Below, one piece after another: positions 22,560 through 33,615 of a DNA stretch of 64,000 nucleotides. The stretch is taken from positions 930,001-994,000 of the forward strand of contig KV748205.1 in the NCBI GenBank assembly GCA_001692895.1. Direction: 5' to 3'. The stretch is from Cenococcum geophilum 1.58 (taxonomy: Eukaryota; Ascomycota; Dothideomycetes; Gloniales; Gloniaceae). The translations under genes and the position numbers were made by a program. The notes beneath the pieces were generated by a model, which saw only the letters and a program-made list of their open reading frames with translations, was not told the DNA's origin and ran no database searches. Each line of letters begins with the position of its first letter. Within the stretch, counting starts at the first letter, position 1.

Positions 22560-25500
22560 TTATAAATTAAGTGGCAAGATTAGCAATTTAAAGCGCTAAT
22601 AAATAGTAGAGTAACACAGAACTATATCTTACTAGCAACAGTTAAAAGAATAGGATTACCTCACAGATAGAAGGAGCAATCTTACCTATTAGTTACGATT
22701 TTAGGAGATCCAATAGCCTATAGAGGAGGGATTATTAATTTTAAAATAGAACCTATTTAGCTAACCATTAAAGAAAGGCAAATTAAGATATCTTTTAATA
22801 TCCTACTATTAGGACGGGATAAGGTAGTATTAGGAATACCTTAGTTATAGAAATATAACCTAAGGATTAATTGGATTATAGGTTAGGTTAATATTAGAGA
22901 TACTTAACGCCGTAAGATACGATAACAAGCTAAGTTGGTATAGTACTAAGTAGGAGCAACCTACGAAGAAATAAAGAAAGGGCTAAGCTATATACTAAAG
23001 AGATACTATAAATATAGTAAGAAACTATAGTCATCAGAAAGTGAAAAGCTGTTAGAGTATATAGTATAGGACTATAAGATAGAATTAAAACTAGGAATAA
23101 ATCTAAAATTCTTTCTAATCTATAAGCTTACCAAAGAGGAAGGTAGAGCATTAAAAGAGTTTATCTAAGAAAATCTATAAAAGGGATATATTAGACCATT
23201 ATAGTCATTAGCGGGTTATTCAGTACTATTTGTACTAAAGAAAAATAGCAAACTAAGGCTGTATATTAACTATAGACAGTTAAACAGCATCACTAGGAAG
23301 GATAGGTATCCTTTACCCTTAATTAGCGAAATCTAAGATAGGATAGGCAATGCGCAAATCTTTACAAAAATAGATCTAAGATAGGCGTACTATTAGATTA
23401 GAATTAAGAAAGGCGATAAATAGAAGGCAGCCTTAGGTTAAAGGAAGGACTATATAAACTATTAGTTATACAATTCGGGCTTATAAACGCACTAGCAACG
23501 TTCTAAAAGTATATTAACAATATATTAGGAGAACACTTAGATAAATTTGTTATAGTATACCTTAATAATATTATTATCTACTTAATAACTAAGGAAGAAC
23601 ACGGGGAATACGTTAAATGGGTCTTAAAGAGACTATAAGAAGAATAAATGCTAGTAGTAATTAAGAAATGCAAGTTCTTTACCAGGAAGACCGATTTCGT
23701 TAAATTTATTATTAAACTAGGCCAACTTAGTATAGATCTAAAGAAGATTAAGGCTATAGTAAATTGGCAAAAACTAGAGAATATTACGCAGTTAAGATTA
23801 TTTCTAGGGTTTTACAATTACTACAGAAGGTTTATAGCGTAGTGGTTAAAAAACATTAAGCTACTTACGCGATTAATAAAGAAAGAAGAACTATAGGTAT
23901 AGGGAGAGGAATAGCGGGAACTCTTTAAGAAAATTAAAGAGTTATTTACCTAGGGGCCAGTTCTTAAAATCTATTAACTAGGACTAGAGACGGTTGTAAA
24001 AATAGGTATATTAGACTATATACTAGGGGCATACTTTATATAAAGATATTAGAATAGATGGCACCTAGTAGTATACTACAGTTAAAAGATAACATCTACA
24101 ATAAGGAGTTATTAGGTATAGTTATAACATTAAAGAAATAGAGAGCATTCTTATAAGGCATAGAGAAATTATTTATAGTTAAGACGGATTATAAGAACCT
24201 AATAGGATTCTTAATAATAAAGGAACTTAACTAATAATAGGTTAAATGGGCAGAGATGCTTATAGAATACTATTTTAAAATTTAGTATACTAAGGGTACA
24301 GACAATACGCGGGCAGATGCTTTAAGCCGTAAAGCTAAATTATAAAACGAGGGAAAGCCATTAGAGGCTTTACTGCGAAAAGACATAGACGGATTAATTA
24401 GGTATAATTATCTAAAGATCGCAGCAACTTAGAAAGATAGTAAACTTGAGAGGATTTACGAGTTACTAGGAAGCTTTTAGGAATAAAGAATTCTAGAGGT
24501 ATAACTAGAAGATCTACAGACGGATATATATAAAAATTAAGAAGCAAAGTATATCCCAAAAAGCATAGCAGAGCAATTTATAGAAGAATTCTATAGGGGA
24601 TTGACTTAAGGACATAATAGAGCTATAGGCTTAGTGTTAAGACTTTAGGAGGAGTATATTATCGACAGAATTTAGAGGATAGCTAGGAAGGTCACTAAGG
24701 AGTATCTAGATTACTAAAGGAATAAACTAATAAGGTATAAGCTATATAGAAGGCTATAACCTATTAAAATACCAGAGAGACTATAGGAGGTTATATTATA
24801 GGACTTTATTATTAAGTTACTAAAGTTAAGAGATCCTATTACCGGACAAGATTATAACGTAATCTTAGTAATAGTAGATAAGCTTACAAAGTAGGGATAC
24901 TTTATAGCATATATAGAAGAAATATTAGTAGAAGATATCACTAAAATCTATATTAAAGAAGTATTTATAAAATACGGAGCATTAAATAAGATTATATTGG
25001 ATAAAGATCTAAGATTTATAGCAGCATTCTAGGAGGTATTCTTAGCGGAATAAGGAGTTAGAGCAGCAACTTCTACCGTATATTATCCGCAGATAGACGG
25101 TTAAACGGAAAGATTAAATTAGACGCTAGAACAGTATCTAAGATATTATATTAATTACGCATAAAATAATTAGGTATTACCATTACCAGTTATATAGTGT
25201 ATATATAACGTAACACCTTAAGAAGGAATAGGTATATTACTATTTAAGGCGAATTATGGATATAAGCTAAGAACATCGTTATTACTATAGTAAGTAAAGA
25301 AAATAAGTAGCACAGCCAAAGAAAGAATAAAGATATTAATGAATCTTTATATAGACCTTATAGAATTAGTAAAGGAAATATAAAAGAGAATAAAAAGGTA
25401 CTATAACGCTAAGAGATCTAAGGGACTAGATCTTAAGGAGGGAGATAGAGTGTAGCTACTATACAAAAATTTCAAGAGTTAATAACTAAGTAAGAAGTTA

Positions 25501-25850
25501 GACTATATTAGACTAAGACCTTTCAAAATTATATAAAGGATTTTACTAGTTATATTTAAGTTAAACCTACTAGCTAAAATAAAGATCTACCCTATATAGT
25601 ATATCGTAATGCTAGAGCTAGTATATAGGAATATTAAGCCACCGGTTTATAAGGCAGACACGTATAGAGGATAGGAAGAAGACAAATAGTAAGTTTTAAA
25701 GATCATTAATTATAAGGATATTAACGATAAAATATAGTATAAGGTTAAGTGGATAGGCTATAATAAGACTACCTAGGAGCTATTAGAGAATTTAAAGAAC
25801 GCTAAAAGAAAGGTATAAAAGTATTAAAAGAAATTAGGTTAGGCAGTATT
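22560..25850 (+). pseudogene. Pol of chromovirus A: protease, RT, RNase H, integrase, chromodomain
   Basis: Read through stops: end of protease as LLLGRDKVVLGIP*L-like (about 22800-22850); RT from [11 protein letters not shown] and [11 protein letters not shown] (about 23255-23325) to the catalytic box YLNNIIIYL (23558-23584; expected YLDDI); then an open stretch 23648-23842 with GFYNYYRRF; RNase H about 23990-24330 ending ADALSRK; integrase with LDFIIKLLKLRDP (about 24805), IILDKDLRF (about 24990) and YYPQIDG*TERLN (about 25080-25120); chromodomain IQYKVKWIGYNKTT near 25733-25775 then LLENLKNA. Family and order are clear. Both RT aspartates are lost. Confidence 0.9.
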
Positions 25851-26582
25851 AACAAAAAAGGATTACTAAAGAATAAGTTACCTAAGGGGGACCTAAGAAA
25901 AGCAGTTACTAAGCTACTTAGATCTATTTCCTTCTCTATTAGGGGAGAATCTATTCTTTTATTACTAAGTTCCTATAAACCTTATTCTATAAGTTTCTAC
26001 TCCTTAAAATAAACCTTCTTACGCACCTTCTTAAGACGGATTAACTAAGTAGACGCCATAAGACGAGACTTAAGGGCCCGTTACTAAGTATTGGTAGCCT
26101 CTTATTCCGCATTATAGAAACGGCGCAACTTCGCTGAAGTAATAGATAGTTTATTATCTAGCTATATAGCAGTAAATTAAATACAAGATTCTAAGATAAA
26201 TTAATTAGGGAACTAGACAACTATTAAGAGTAATAGATCGCGTATATTTAGCATTAGAGACAAAGCAAACGTCACAGGACGAATAAATATTTGCTTTAGT
26301 GCACTCTAAGTAAAAGGATAGTTATTATAAAGATGGGTTTGCCAACGCAATATAAACTAACCCCTCTTTTAAACAGCGAGAACACGGAGATGGTATAATC
26401 TCACTAAGAGATAATATTGTAGCAATAGTGCGAGCACGACAAGCGGTTAAGGAAGAAGAAATTACTTTAGGTATAATAAGTAATAATATTAACCAAATTA
26501 ATTAGATAGATATTATACCTCTAGTAAACAACTTAGAGATATTTAGAATCTTTAAGGACGAAAATAAAGAGGAGGGAGATGG

Positions 26583-27009
26583 TGTTATGGACGCTTTAAG
26601 TATAATATTATAACTACTTAGAGAAGAGACGAAAGAAGCTAGTTAGTTAATATAAGCACGGTCTAGGATAGAGCTAGTAGAACTATATAATAAGGAATAG
26701 TAACCAAGGTCACGTAATATAATTTATATAATCTATAGGATCTATATAATCCGTAATAGAGTAGATAGAGCACACGTATATTACGTATAAGAAGGATTTT
26801 ATAGGAGTACGGTTGTGTATTTAAGGACCCTTAGTCCCTACCTAGATAGTTCCTTCCTTATAGTAATTCTCAGAATACAATTAAAGTTAATCTATTGGGC
26901 AATCACTCCACCAGTTATTATTACTTGTTAACTATTATTACTTGCATTTCCTACACACCTAGCCCAATAATAGGACCCACTATAGTTCTTGCTACAAGGT
27001 TCGGTTACA
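26583..27009 (+). repeat. LTR (3') of chromovirus A
   Basis: 427 bp, TGTTATGGACG ... TTCGGTTACA, same length as the 5' LTR. Differences are mainly RIP-type transitions. Confidence 0.92.
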
Positions 27010-27014
27010 ATAAC

Positions 27015-27300
27015 TAGAGCAGTTACCCCTAGTTTTATATACCGATTTAAAGTCCCTCTATAACTGCCTAGTTAAACTAGGTACAATATAAGAGAAGAGG
27101 CTTATAGTCGACCTAATGTGCTTATATTAGGCCTATAAATGACGTAAAATTATAGAGGTTAAATAGATTAGCAGCGGAGATAACCTAGTAGACGCTATGA
27201 TTAAGGCAAAGCCGTATTAAGCCCTCAAAACCCTAATTAATATAAATAAGCTTAACCTAAAAGTTATAAAATGGGTAGAACGGGACTAACGGAGTACCTA
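27015..27300 (+). pseudogene. Copia 2 RNase H, second half
   Basis: Resumes the frame of 19044: a block like LYTDLKSLYNCLVKLGT (about 27035-27085) and LVDAMIKAKP (27184-27213; expected PADAMTKAKP), then the C-terminal tail. Role: degrades the RNA strand of the hybrid. Followed by 3' non-coding sequence. Confidence 0.75.
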
Positions 27301-27428
27301 CGGTACGCCTACGGCCCGTTAGAAGGCCGTACGGCTTATTATACGGCCTATTCTATAGACCGTAAGCTATTAGGTAGAAAATGGTAAAAAGCTGCGATAG
27401 AACTTAGTGGACTTACGTAACCTGCCGA

Positions 27429-27533
27429 ATTCTGCCATATTCTGCTAGGGTAGTTAAATCGACCAATTACAATTTTCCATCCCCAGGATAGAAAATCGCC
27501 ATTGGCTCGCTTAGCACTAGTGCCTTAGGGGCC
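27429..27533. repeat. Shared palindromic module, copy 4 (3' non-coding part of copia 2, reverse orientation)
   Basis: Reverse complement aligns with 9971-10080: GGGCCCCTAAGGCACTAGTG, then GCGAGCCAATGGCGATTTTC, TGGAAAATTGTAATTGG, and GCAGAATATGGCAGAATTC. This includes the GGCAGAAT cores seen in the minisatellite at 10068. Confidence 0.8.
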
Positions 27534-27693
27534 CTTAAGATCTAACTTACGGCCAGCTTAAAGCACCGTCTAGAAGGCAGCCTAGAAGGCACCTTAAGAG
27601 GGATTTCCTATATATTTCTTTTGTGTTTTACGGTTTTATTAAAACAATTACGGAGGCTGTATATAGGTAGTTTCATTTTTTAAGTACCGCTAG

Positions 27694-27965
27694 TATATAA
27701 TTACAGCACCTGCTATACCAACCACGTGCTTACGCGTTCGGTACACCAACTACGCGTTTACGCGTTCGGTGTACTAACCACCCGCTTACGCATTTAGTGC
27801 ACTCCTAAAGCACTAACTAATTAGGGGGAGGTCGCATCAGTATATAGACCACGTAGTTTGCTTCTATATAAGAGACAGTCACTACCATCCTAAAGAGCAT
27901 ACGATACTATACGTATTTCGTGCCCTGGGATACGACTTACTCGTGCTATTAAATTAGTACGAATA
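27694..27965 (+). repeat. LTR (3') of copia 2
   Basis: 272 bp, TATATAATTACAGC ... GTACGAATA, followed by TSD ATTAC. Confidence 0.9.
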
Positions 27966-27970
27966 ATTAC

Positions 27971-28526
27971 TTAATTAAAATTCGACCCTAATTTACCTAA
28001 TATAGTATTTAAATATAGCTAAATTTATCCTATATACCTATAAAAGCTTAAAAAAAATAGGTAAAATAGTTAGTAGTAAAGGCTCTAAAGTCTCTATTTC
28101 TATATTAAATTTAATTAAATATAAAGCTCTATTAAATATATTTTACTAAGCTAGCTTTTTTACCTCTATAGTTAGCTTATAGCTAATAAGATTAATATTT
28201 AAACTTATTAACTAGGGTATAGTTAAAGCTCTACTAAAGTAAATATAGTTAATTAAACTACTTAATAAAAGGCCTTTAATTAACTGCTACTTCTAATATT
28301 AATCTACTTTAATTATATCAGCTAATAATCTACTATACTTATTAATAACTTTTTTTTTAATTAAAGGCTTGGTTATATATAGAGAATATATTAAGAGTAA
28401 TTTTAATAAGTATTAGATAAAGAATTTGACTAATTTTAAGCTACTAGTTAAGAGGATTAGAAATAAGAATATTCCGCTTATTACTATTATTAAAATTAAT
28501 CTTAATAGATAAAGCCTATATTATAG
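27971..28526. other. Interior of the hAT-like transposon, segment 1, no gene recognised
   Basis: Very AT-rich. A + strand frame can be followed through the nested insertions, but its stop density is no lower than expected for this base composition and it has no recognised domain, so it is not called as a gene. Confidence 0.5.
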
Positions 28527-28540
28527 TAGCGGTTAAGCTT

Positions 28541-30653
28541 TTTTTTATTTATTTATCTATTGTATTATACTACGTACAATACTACGCATGTAGCCTTAGG
28601 CTATGGCGCTATAGTTCTATATATATAAATCCTTTTTAGGCAGCTTAATATATACTAGTAGCTATATCCTAGTAGTTTATAAACCCCTAAATTAGGAGTT
28701 TATAGTTTCCTAGTAAAATACTAAGATACTATAACTACTAGGGAATGAGAAAATGGTAAGAAAAACTATAAGAAATCCTAACCCCTATCCCTGTCCTTTT
28801 GCAATTTATTTCTATCCTTTTGCTCTCTAATATCATTTTAAGAGCCTAGTAGGAGTTACCCCCTTCTAGAATCCTATCTGTTTTATTCTTCCATAGAATC
28901 TTCTTCGTATACTAGTTTAGCAGCTTTAAGAGTCTCGCAGTCTTTACTATTAGCAAAGTGTTTTTCTTTACAATTAATGCAAAGAGGGGTGGTATGCTGG
29001 CAAGGCCTGCCTATTATTATACAGGTAGAACAGGAATGGTCTTTAGATAAATATGCAGCTGCATAGTATCTATAGGCCCTAGTAGAGCACCTGTCTCCTA
29101 TATGGCCAAATTTTTGGCAGCTTATACACTGCGTAGTAGGAGAGACTTCGAGGTATTTTACTACCTTAGTAGCTGTACCTGNAATTGATATCTCTTTTTG
29201 CTTAAGGATTTCTTGTCTTTTTTCTTCGTTTTCTATAGTAAAAACTATAGAGCTAAATCTGGTCTATGGATCGTGTCTTTTTATACTAGATAAGATTTAT
29301 CTAGGTAGTCCTTGTAACCTTATAGGATTAAAGGTCTTAATCTCTTCTTTTAGAAGCTTAGAGCCTCCTTCTCCTAGGAAAGATAGGGTAGGAACCCCAT
29401 GGGCTATAATTTAAACCCATGGTTCTAGTTTTTATTCTCTTTAAAAAGTAAAGCAGTTATGCCAGATTTCCTTATATTTAACTAGGAAATCCGCATTATA
29501 CTCTTCCGTAGTCGTAAGGAGGATATTTTGTTTTCCCTTAGTTCTAGCTATAGATGCTAAAACAGGTTTTTTTTACTTGCAGTTTTAATGCAAATAGTTA
29601 ATTGACTTTGTTTTGTATAGAGAAGGTATCTAAAGGTTAGTCCTTTTGGTTTATAATTAAGACTAGCTTTCTTTCTTATAGCTGCTTTTTCTTACTTCTA
29701 GTAGAAGTAGAAGGAGTAGGAAATGGTAGTGACGAGGAGGATAGAGAGGACGAAGTAGGGAGGTCCTTCTTTAGCCTCTCTGCGTAGGTTTCTTTAGTAG
29801 GGGCTACCTCCTTACGGAGAGCTCTTACTTTTTCGACTAGTCCTTTTAGGACATCTTTTGTCTTTTCTTTTTCTTTTCCTTTTATAAAGGGGGTTTCTCC
29901 TACTAGGATACTACGTGTATAGTCCTCTAGCTGTTTAACTTATTCCTTTTTATCTTCTTCTTCTTCTTCTTCTAGCCCTTTATAGGCCTGGGTTAGGCTA
30001 TCTAAAGCCTTTTATAGGTGTTGTTCTGGAGAAAGGGGAGAGAAAGATATACTAGGTATACCAGCCGTAAAAGTCATCAGTTTGGTTGTCTTTTTTGTAG
30101 GTTTTTAGTTTTCTTTTTCAGTAGAAGACTAAGGATATCCTCTTTTTTCTCCTGTCCCAAATAGGCCAGGAGAAGGAGAAGGGCCAGAAAAAGTGAATAT
30201 AGATATCGACTCATTATCACTTATTTCTATAGGAGGTTTCTTTTTAGGCCTACCGGGCCTTGGCATTTTGTGTCTTATAAGGGGGTTTTCCTAGTTTTTA
30301 CTATCCTTATATCCTTTTCTCCTTACTAATCCTACTAGAAGATTTCTGGGGAGATTAGGCTAAGAGGTAGTAGAGAAACTAGCCCCTATTTTATAGTTTT
30401 AGTATTAGTGGTAGTGGTAGTAGGTTTAGTATTCCTGTCCATACCTCGCTTATAAGCTAGGGCCACCCTTAAAGAAAATTTTCTGTTGGGGAAAGGGGGT
30501 AAAACGACAAATAAATCCACCTCTAGCTCGCTAGGCAGTAGGAATTAGGTCTTGAAAGTTAGAAAATCGATTGTTTTTGATGGTAAGATGGGTATGCGTA
30601 AGTTTTGGAGTGTGGCGCTACCTTTTGGTAAGGTTGCATGTGTGGGGGAAGCT
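28541..30653 (-). mobile_element. Gag-only LINE-like retroposon
   Basis: Bounded by a 14-bp TSD TAGCGGTTAAGCTT (28527-28540, 30654-30667) and, on the minus strand, ending in an A-rich tail (the T-run at 28541-28560). No LTRs. It encodes a LINE ORF1-type Gag (three zinc knuckles) but no ORF2 (no endonuclease or RT) before the tail. The 5' leader (30267-30653) is present and little mutated, so this is not ordinary 5' truncation. It probably depended on proteins from a Tad-type LINE. Confidence 0.8.
28883..30266 (-). pseudogene. LINE ORF1-type Gag with three zinc knuckles
   Basis: ATG at 30266 (MPRPGRPKKKPPIEI). A basic, Ser/Pro-rich N-terminus is followed by an acidic Glu run (EEEEED near 29970), a Lys-rich segment (KGKEKEKTK) and a Ser-rich linker. 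The C-terminal half holds CISCQKFGHIGDRC (about 29128-29087), then CSTCIIIGRPCQHTTPLC and CINCKEKHFANSKDC (about 29030-28940). Such Gag proteins bind element RNA and form the RNP. It has in-frame stops at Gln positions, an ambiguous base at 29182, and the total length is not a multiple of three, so at least one frame change exists. Confidence 0.75.
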
Positions 30654-30667
30654 TAGCGGTTAAGCTT

Positions 30668-31570
30668 ATTAGTAAGCTTAATACACTTTTAATTATACTT
30701 TAAGGAAGTAAAACTCCTATCTATAACTAAGAACTGTATATTTATTATTTAAATTATTATTAGATTTATAAGAAGCCTTTTTATATTATTGCTTAACTAG
30801 TTCCTTATCTTCCTTATTTACTTACATATTAATATAGCTATTAAATAAAGTCTCTATATACCGCCTGGCGTACTTCTATTACTAGGGTTACTATTTCTAC
30901 TTAGTAAAAGTAGGCGCGTTTAAAAAATAGATAAAGGATTACTATAGTAAAATAGTAAGGGATCTTAGCCTTTATTTTATTAAAATATTTATTAATCTAT
31001 TTAATAGCTATATGAACGCTTAATTTAAAGAAGATGTTATACTTTTTTTAAGGCTTTATATTAATAATTAACTTCTATAAAGCGTTATATAAGTCGTTAC
31101 CGCTAGGAATATTAGTGTTGCCTTTTATACGCTTAGTAGCTTATATAAAGGGCTTTAAGATTTTAATAAGCTACTCTAGTTACTACTAATTTTTATTAGT
31201 AAACGCGTCCTATAATAGATTATAGCTAATATTAACAGACTTTCTTTAAGCTTAAGGTTAATAATATAGCTAACGCGCTTAAGCTACTCTTTTTTAGCTA
31301 CTAAGAGGCTTTATAAAAGGTAGTTATAGAGCTTATTACTATTACTAGTATTATTAGCTATTAAGAGGCTAAGCCTATAATTAAATTAATACTTTTAAAT
31401 TAATAGTACTAGGGCCGTTAATATATTTTTAGTAAAGTATAATCCTTATAGTTATAAAAGGCCTAAAAGTACTAATTAAAGCCTTTTATATTTATTAATA
31501 AAATAAGCTATAATACTAAGTAGTAATATTCTATTTATAGATATCTAGATATTATAGATAAGATTAATTT
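30668..31570. other. Interior of the hAT-like transposon, segment 2, no gene recognised
   Basis: AT-rich decayed sequence between the LINE-like retroposon and the MITE. No motif recognised on either strand. Confidence 0.5.
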
Positions 31571-31572
31571 TA

Positions 31573-31954
31573 CGAATATCGCTAACAAAAGTTCTTGCAC
31601 CTTCCTAATTAGGAAGTTATATTACTAACTCTCTTAGTATATTATTAAATTTATATTTTTATATTTTTATATAAAATCTTATAAGTTTTGTATAAATTCT
31701 AGATTAAAATTATTATATAATTAATAATATTAAAGTAGTTATTATAACTTAAAATCTGTTAGAATTTATTAGTACTATAATTTACGTAGCCGGTATTGCA
31801 GCTTACGCAGCAGTGCTAAAAATTACGCATTTGTAGCGGGATCGTGTCTAAATTTACGTGGGGTATGCCGATAACTGCGCACCCGTGATTGCGCGTGCGC
31901 AGTCGCTTAACTTCCTAATTAGGAAGGTGCAAGAACTTTTGTTAGCAATATTCG
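31573..31954. mobile_element. MITE with 47-bp terminal inverted repeats, TA target
   Basis: 382 bp. TIRs start CGAATATCGCTAACAAAAG (left) and, read inward from the right, CGAATATTGCTAACAAAAG. They continue identically through CTTGCACCTTCCTAATTAGG to about 47 bp. Flanked by TA at 31571-31572 and 31955-31956, suggesting a Tc1/mariner-type origin. Each TIR contains a perfect 16-bp palindrome CTTCCTAATTAGGAAG. No coding capacity. Confidence 0.9.
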
Positions 31955-31956
31955 TA

Positions 31957-32257
31957 CTAAGTATAGTAAGAAGGAGGTCTTTATTATTAATATATTACTA
32001 TTTAAATATAGTTTTAATCTAATTACTTAGTAATATAGGCGCCTTTATAATATAGTCCTAGATCTAAAGACGGTTAAATATTAATAGAGCGTATATAAAA
32101 GGACTTAGAGCTTAACAGAAGGTAATATCTTATAGAATTATTTAATTAATATAGACCTAAATACAGCTAGCGTTTATAACTACTATAACTTTTAAAGTTA
32201 TTAATAAGGTTATACTTTAATTTTATATAGCTATTAATATAATAATTACTACTAATT
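31957..32257. other. Interior of the hAT-like transposon, segment 3, no gene recognised
   Basis: AT-rich, decayed, continues segment 2 once the MITE and one TA are removed. Confidence 0.5.
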
Positions 32258-32262
32258 ATAAG

Positions 32263-32433
32263 TGTTCGGATCACGGTGGGGGGGGGTTTTTAGTTTCAAT
32301 CGATTTCTTTCTTTTTGTCTTCTACTTCTACAGGTGGAATTTGGTGGATCTCCTAAGCTCGCTTAGCTCACGTGGTAAACCCAATTAGTTATAAGCAACC
32401 GTGTCTACTATATTATAGAACCTTATTTAGACA
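32263..32433 (-). repeat. LTR (3') of the gag-only element
   Basis: 171 bp, TGTTCGGATCACGG ... TTATTTAGACA, with a run of about nine G at 32278-32286. Confidence 0.92.
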
Positions 32434-32492
32434 CTGGCAACAACTAGGAAATAAGAGAAAAAGAAGTACCATGCCCTAATTGGCTAAGTCGC

Positions 32493-33380
32493 TTATACTA
32501 TCCTCCTTGTCTCCTATTCTCTCTACCCATTCAGTAGCCTATAGCTTAATTGTATTCGTGTCGTTTCTAGGGGCTTTGGCTGCTGAAATTGCTGAATCTG
32601 CTGCGGTTGTTGTGGCTGTTTGGGAGGTCTTGGATATGCAGAGTACTGGGGGTACTTAGGAAACTTAAGAGCAAGCCCGCAGAGCATAGTAGGAATAGCA
32701 ATGATATACGTTTACTTAGGGACGCCGGCTCGGAGGCAGTAGTTTTCGAAGATCTTAAACTTAAAGTCAAAGTTGTCTTATTCACTAGAGTACTTAACTT
32801 CGTCCATGTAGAGCTTAGCTAAGTTAGTAATCTCTCTTCCATAGCTTCCTTATAGGGCGAGCTGGTCTGTGGCTTGGGTCGCAGTCGGTAGTGATGGTAG
32901 AGCTAGGGTAGGGTCGTCGGTAGGGTCGTCGGTAGGGCCGTCGGTAGGGCCGTCGGTAGGGCCGTCGGTAGGGTCGTCGTCGGTAGGGTCGTCAACAGAG
33001 TCGTCGGCAGGCCATTTTGAAGGAGTTGGTTCGTGAATAACTCCTAAAAGACTGTCTGCAATTGACTTCCTTGCCTCCTTCCGTATGTATACCCTATTTT
33101 TACGGAGGTAATCCCTGATCTCCTTCAATCGATCCTTGCCAAGGTCATTAAGTATATCCCTCGTAAACGACTTAAAATCGTCAATAAAGCTCTCCCATAG
33201 GTCGAATCCCTTCCATCCCTTCTCCTTGTATATCGATAAACGCCAATCGACAAATGCCTTGATTTCCTTAATGTCGGTTGCGGTCGCATCAATTCCAGTC
33301 TCCCATTTTTTAGTCTCCTATTTTTCAGTATTTAACGCGGAGGTAGCCATCACGTCAGTATTTGTTGCGGAGGTAGCCAT
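32493..33380 (-). pseudogene. Truncated retrotransposon Gag
   Basis: ATG at 33380; 296 codons in one frame with only a few TAA/TAG at Gln positions. The N-terminus contains a duplicated MATSA.NTDV motif. A charged helical part follows (KEIKAFVDWRLSIYKEKGW), then basic KEIRDYLRKNRVYIRKEARK, then seven Asp-Pro-Thr-Asp type repeats (32909-32993). After these comes a Gag core stretch LAKLYMDEVKYSSE and KIFENYCLRAGVP, and a Pro/Gln-rich end (PPKQPQQPQQ). The core after LAKLYMDE resembles the start of fungal Ty3-type capsid domains; the rest of the capsid and the zinc knuckle are missing. Proposed role: particle protein of a non-autonomous element. Confidence 0.7.
32909..32993. repeat. 12-bp tandem repeat inside the truncated Gag
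   Basis: About seven copies of GTCGGTAGGGYC, encoding Asp-Pro-Thr-Asp or Gly-Pro-Thr-Asp on the minus strand. Confidence 0.9.
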
Positions 33381-33615
33381 CTTTTTAGTTCCGCAGTTGA
33401 TTCGATTTAACAGTCGGACTAGAAGTATAGAAATAACCACAAACTAATCGTTCTGAAGGCGTGATAGACGTAGGTCAGAAGCGCGAGTAACCTCACAAAC
33501 TGGCCTTTGGGCTTAGCAAGCAATACCTTAATTCTTAGCCTTTGACAAGAGGTCTAGAGAATCAGACAGTGCCTCTCTTCGTTATTCCTTTGCTGATCTG
33601 TACGGCACTGATCAG

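Larger units (their letters stand above)
19050..27009 (+). mobile_element. Ty3/gypsy chromovirus A, complete with LTRs
   Basis: Two 427-bp LTRs (19050-19476, 26583-27009) with TSD ATAAC (19045-19049, 27010-27014). A purine tract (AAAGAGGAGGGAGATGG) abuts the right LTR. Coding order on the + strand: Gag with zinc knuckle, protease, RT, RNase H, integrase, chromodomain. Total 7.96 kb. Inserted in the RNase H of copia 2. The approximately 700 bases between chromodomain and right LTR (25860-26560) hold no recognised gene. Confidence 0.93.
17916..27965 (+). mobile_element. Ty1/copia element 2, internally deleted, hosting chromovirus A
   Basis: Two 272-bp LTRs (17916-18187, 27694-27965) with TSD ATTAC (17911-17915, 27966-27970). 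Without the nested chromovirus (19050-27009 plus one TSD copy) the element is only about 2.1 kb: a short Gag-like start, then directly the C-terminal RT/RNase H. Protease, integrase and most of RT are absent, so an internal deletion preceded or accompanied its decay. The RNase H frame continues across the nested insertion. Confidence 0.85.

Noticed and set aside
32567-33447. Open frames on the + strand and a second minus frame over the gag-only element
   Set aside because: Antisense or shifted readings of the truncated Gag, which is supported by a single 296-codon minus frame with the expected stop types.
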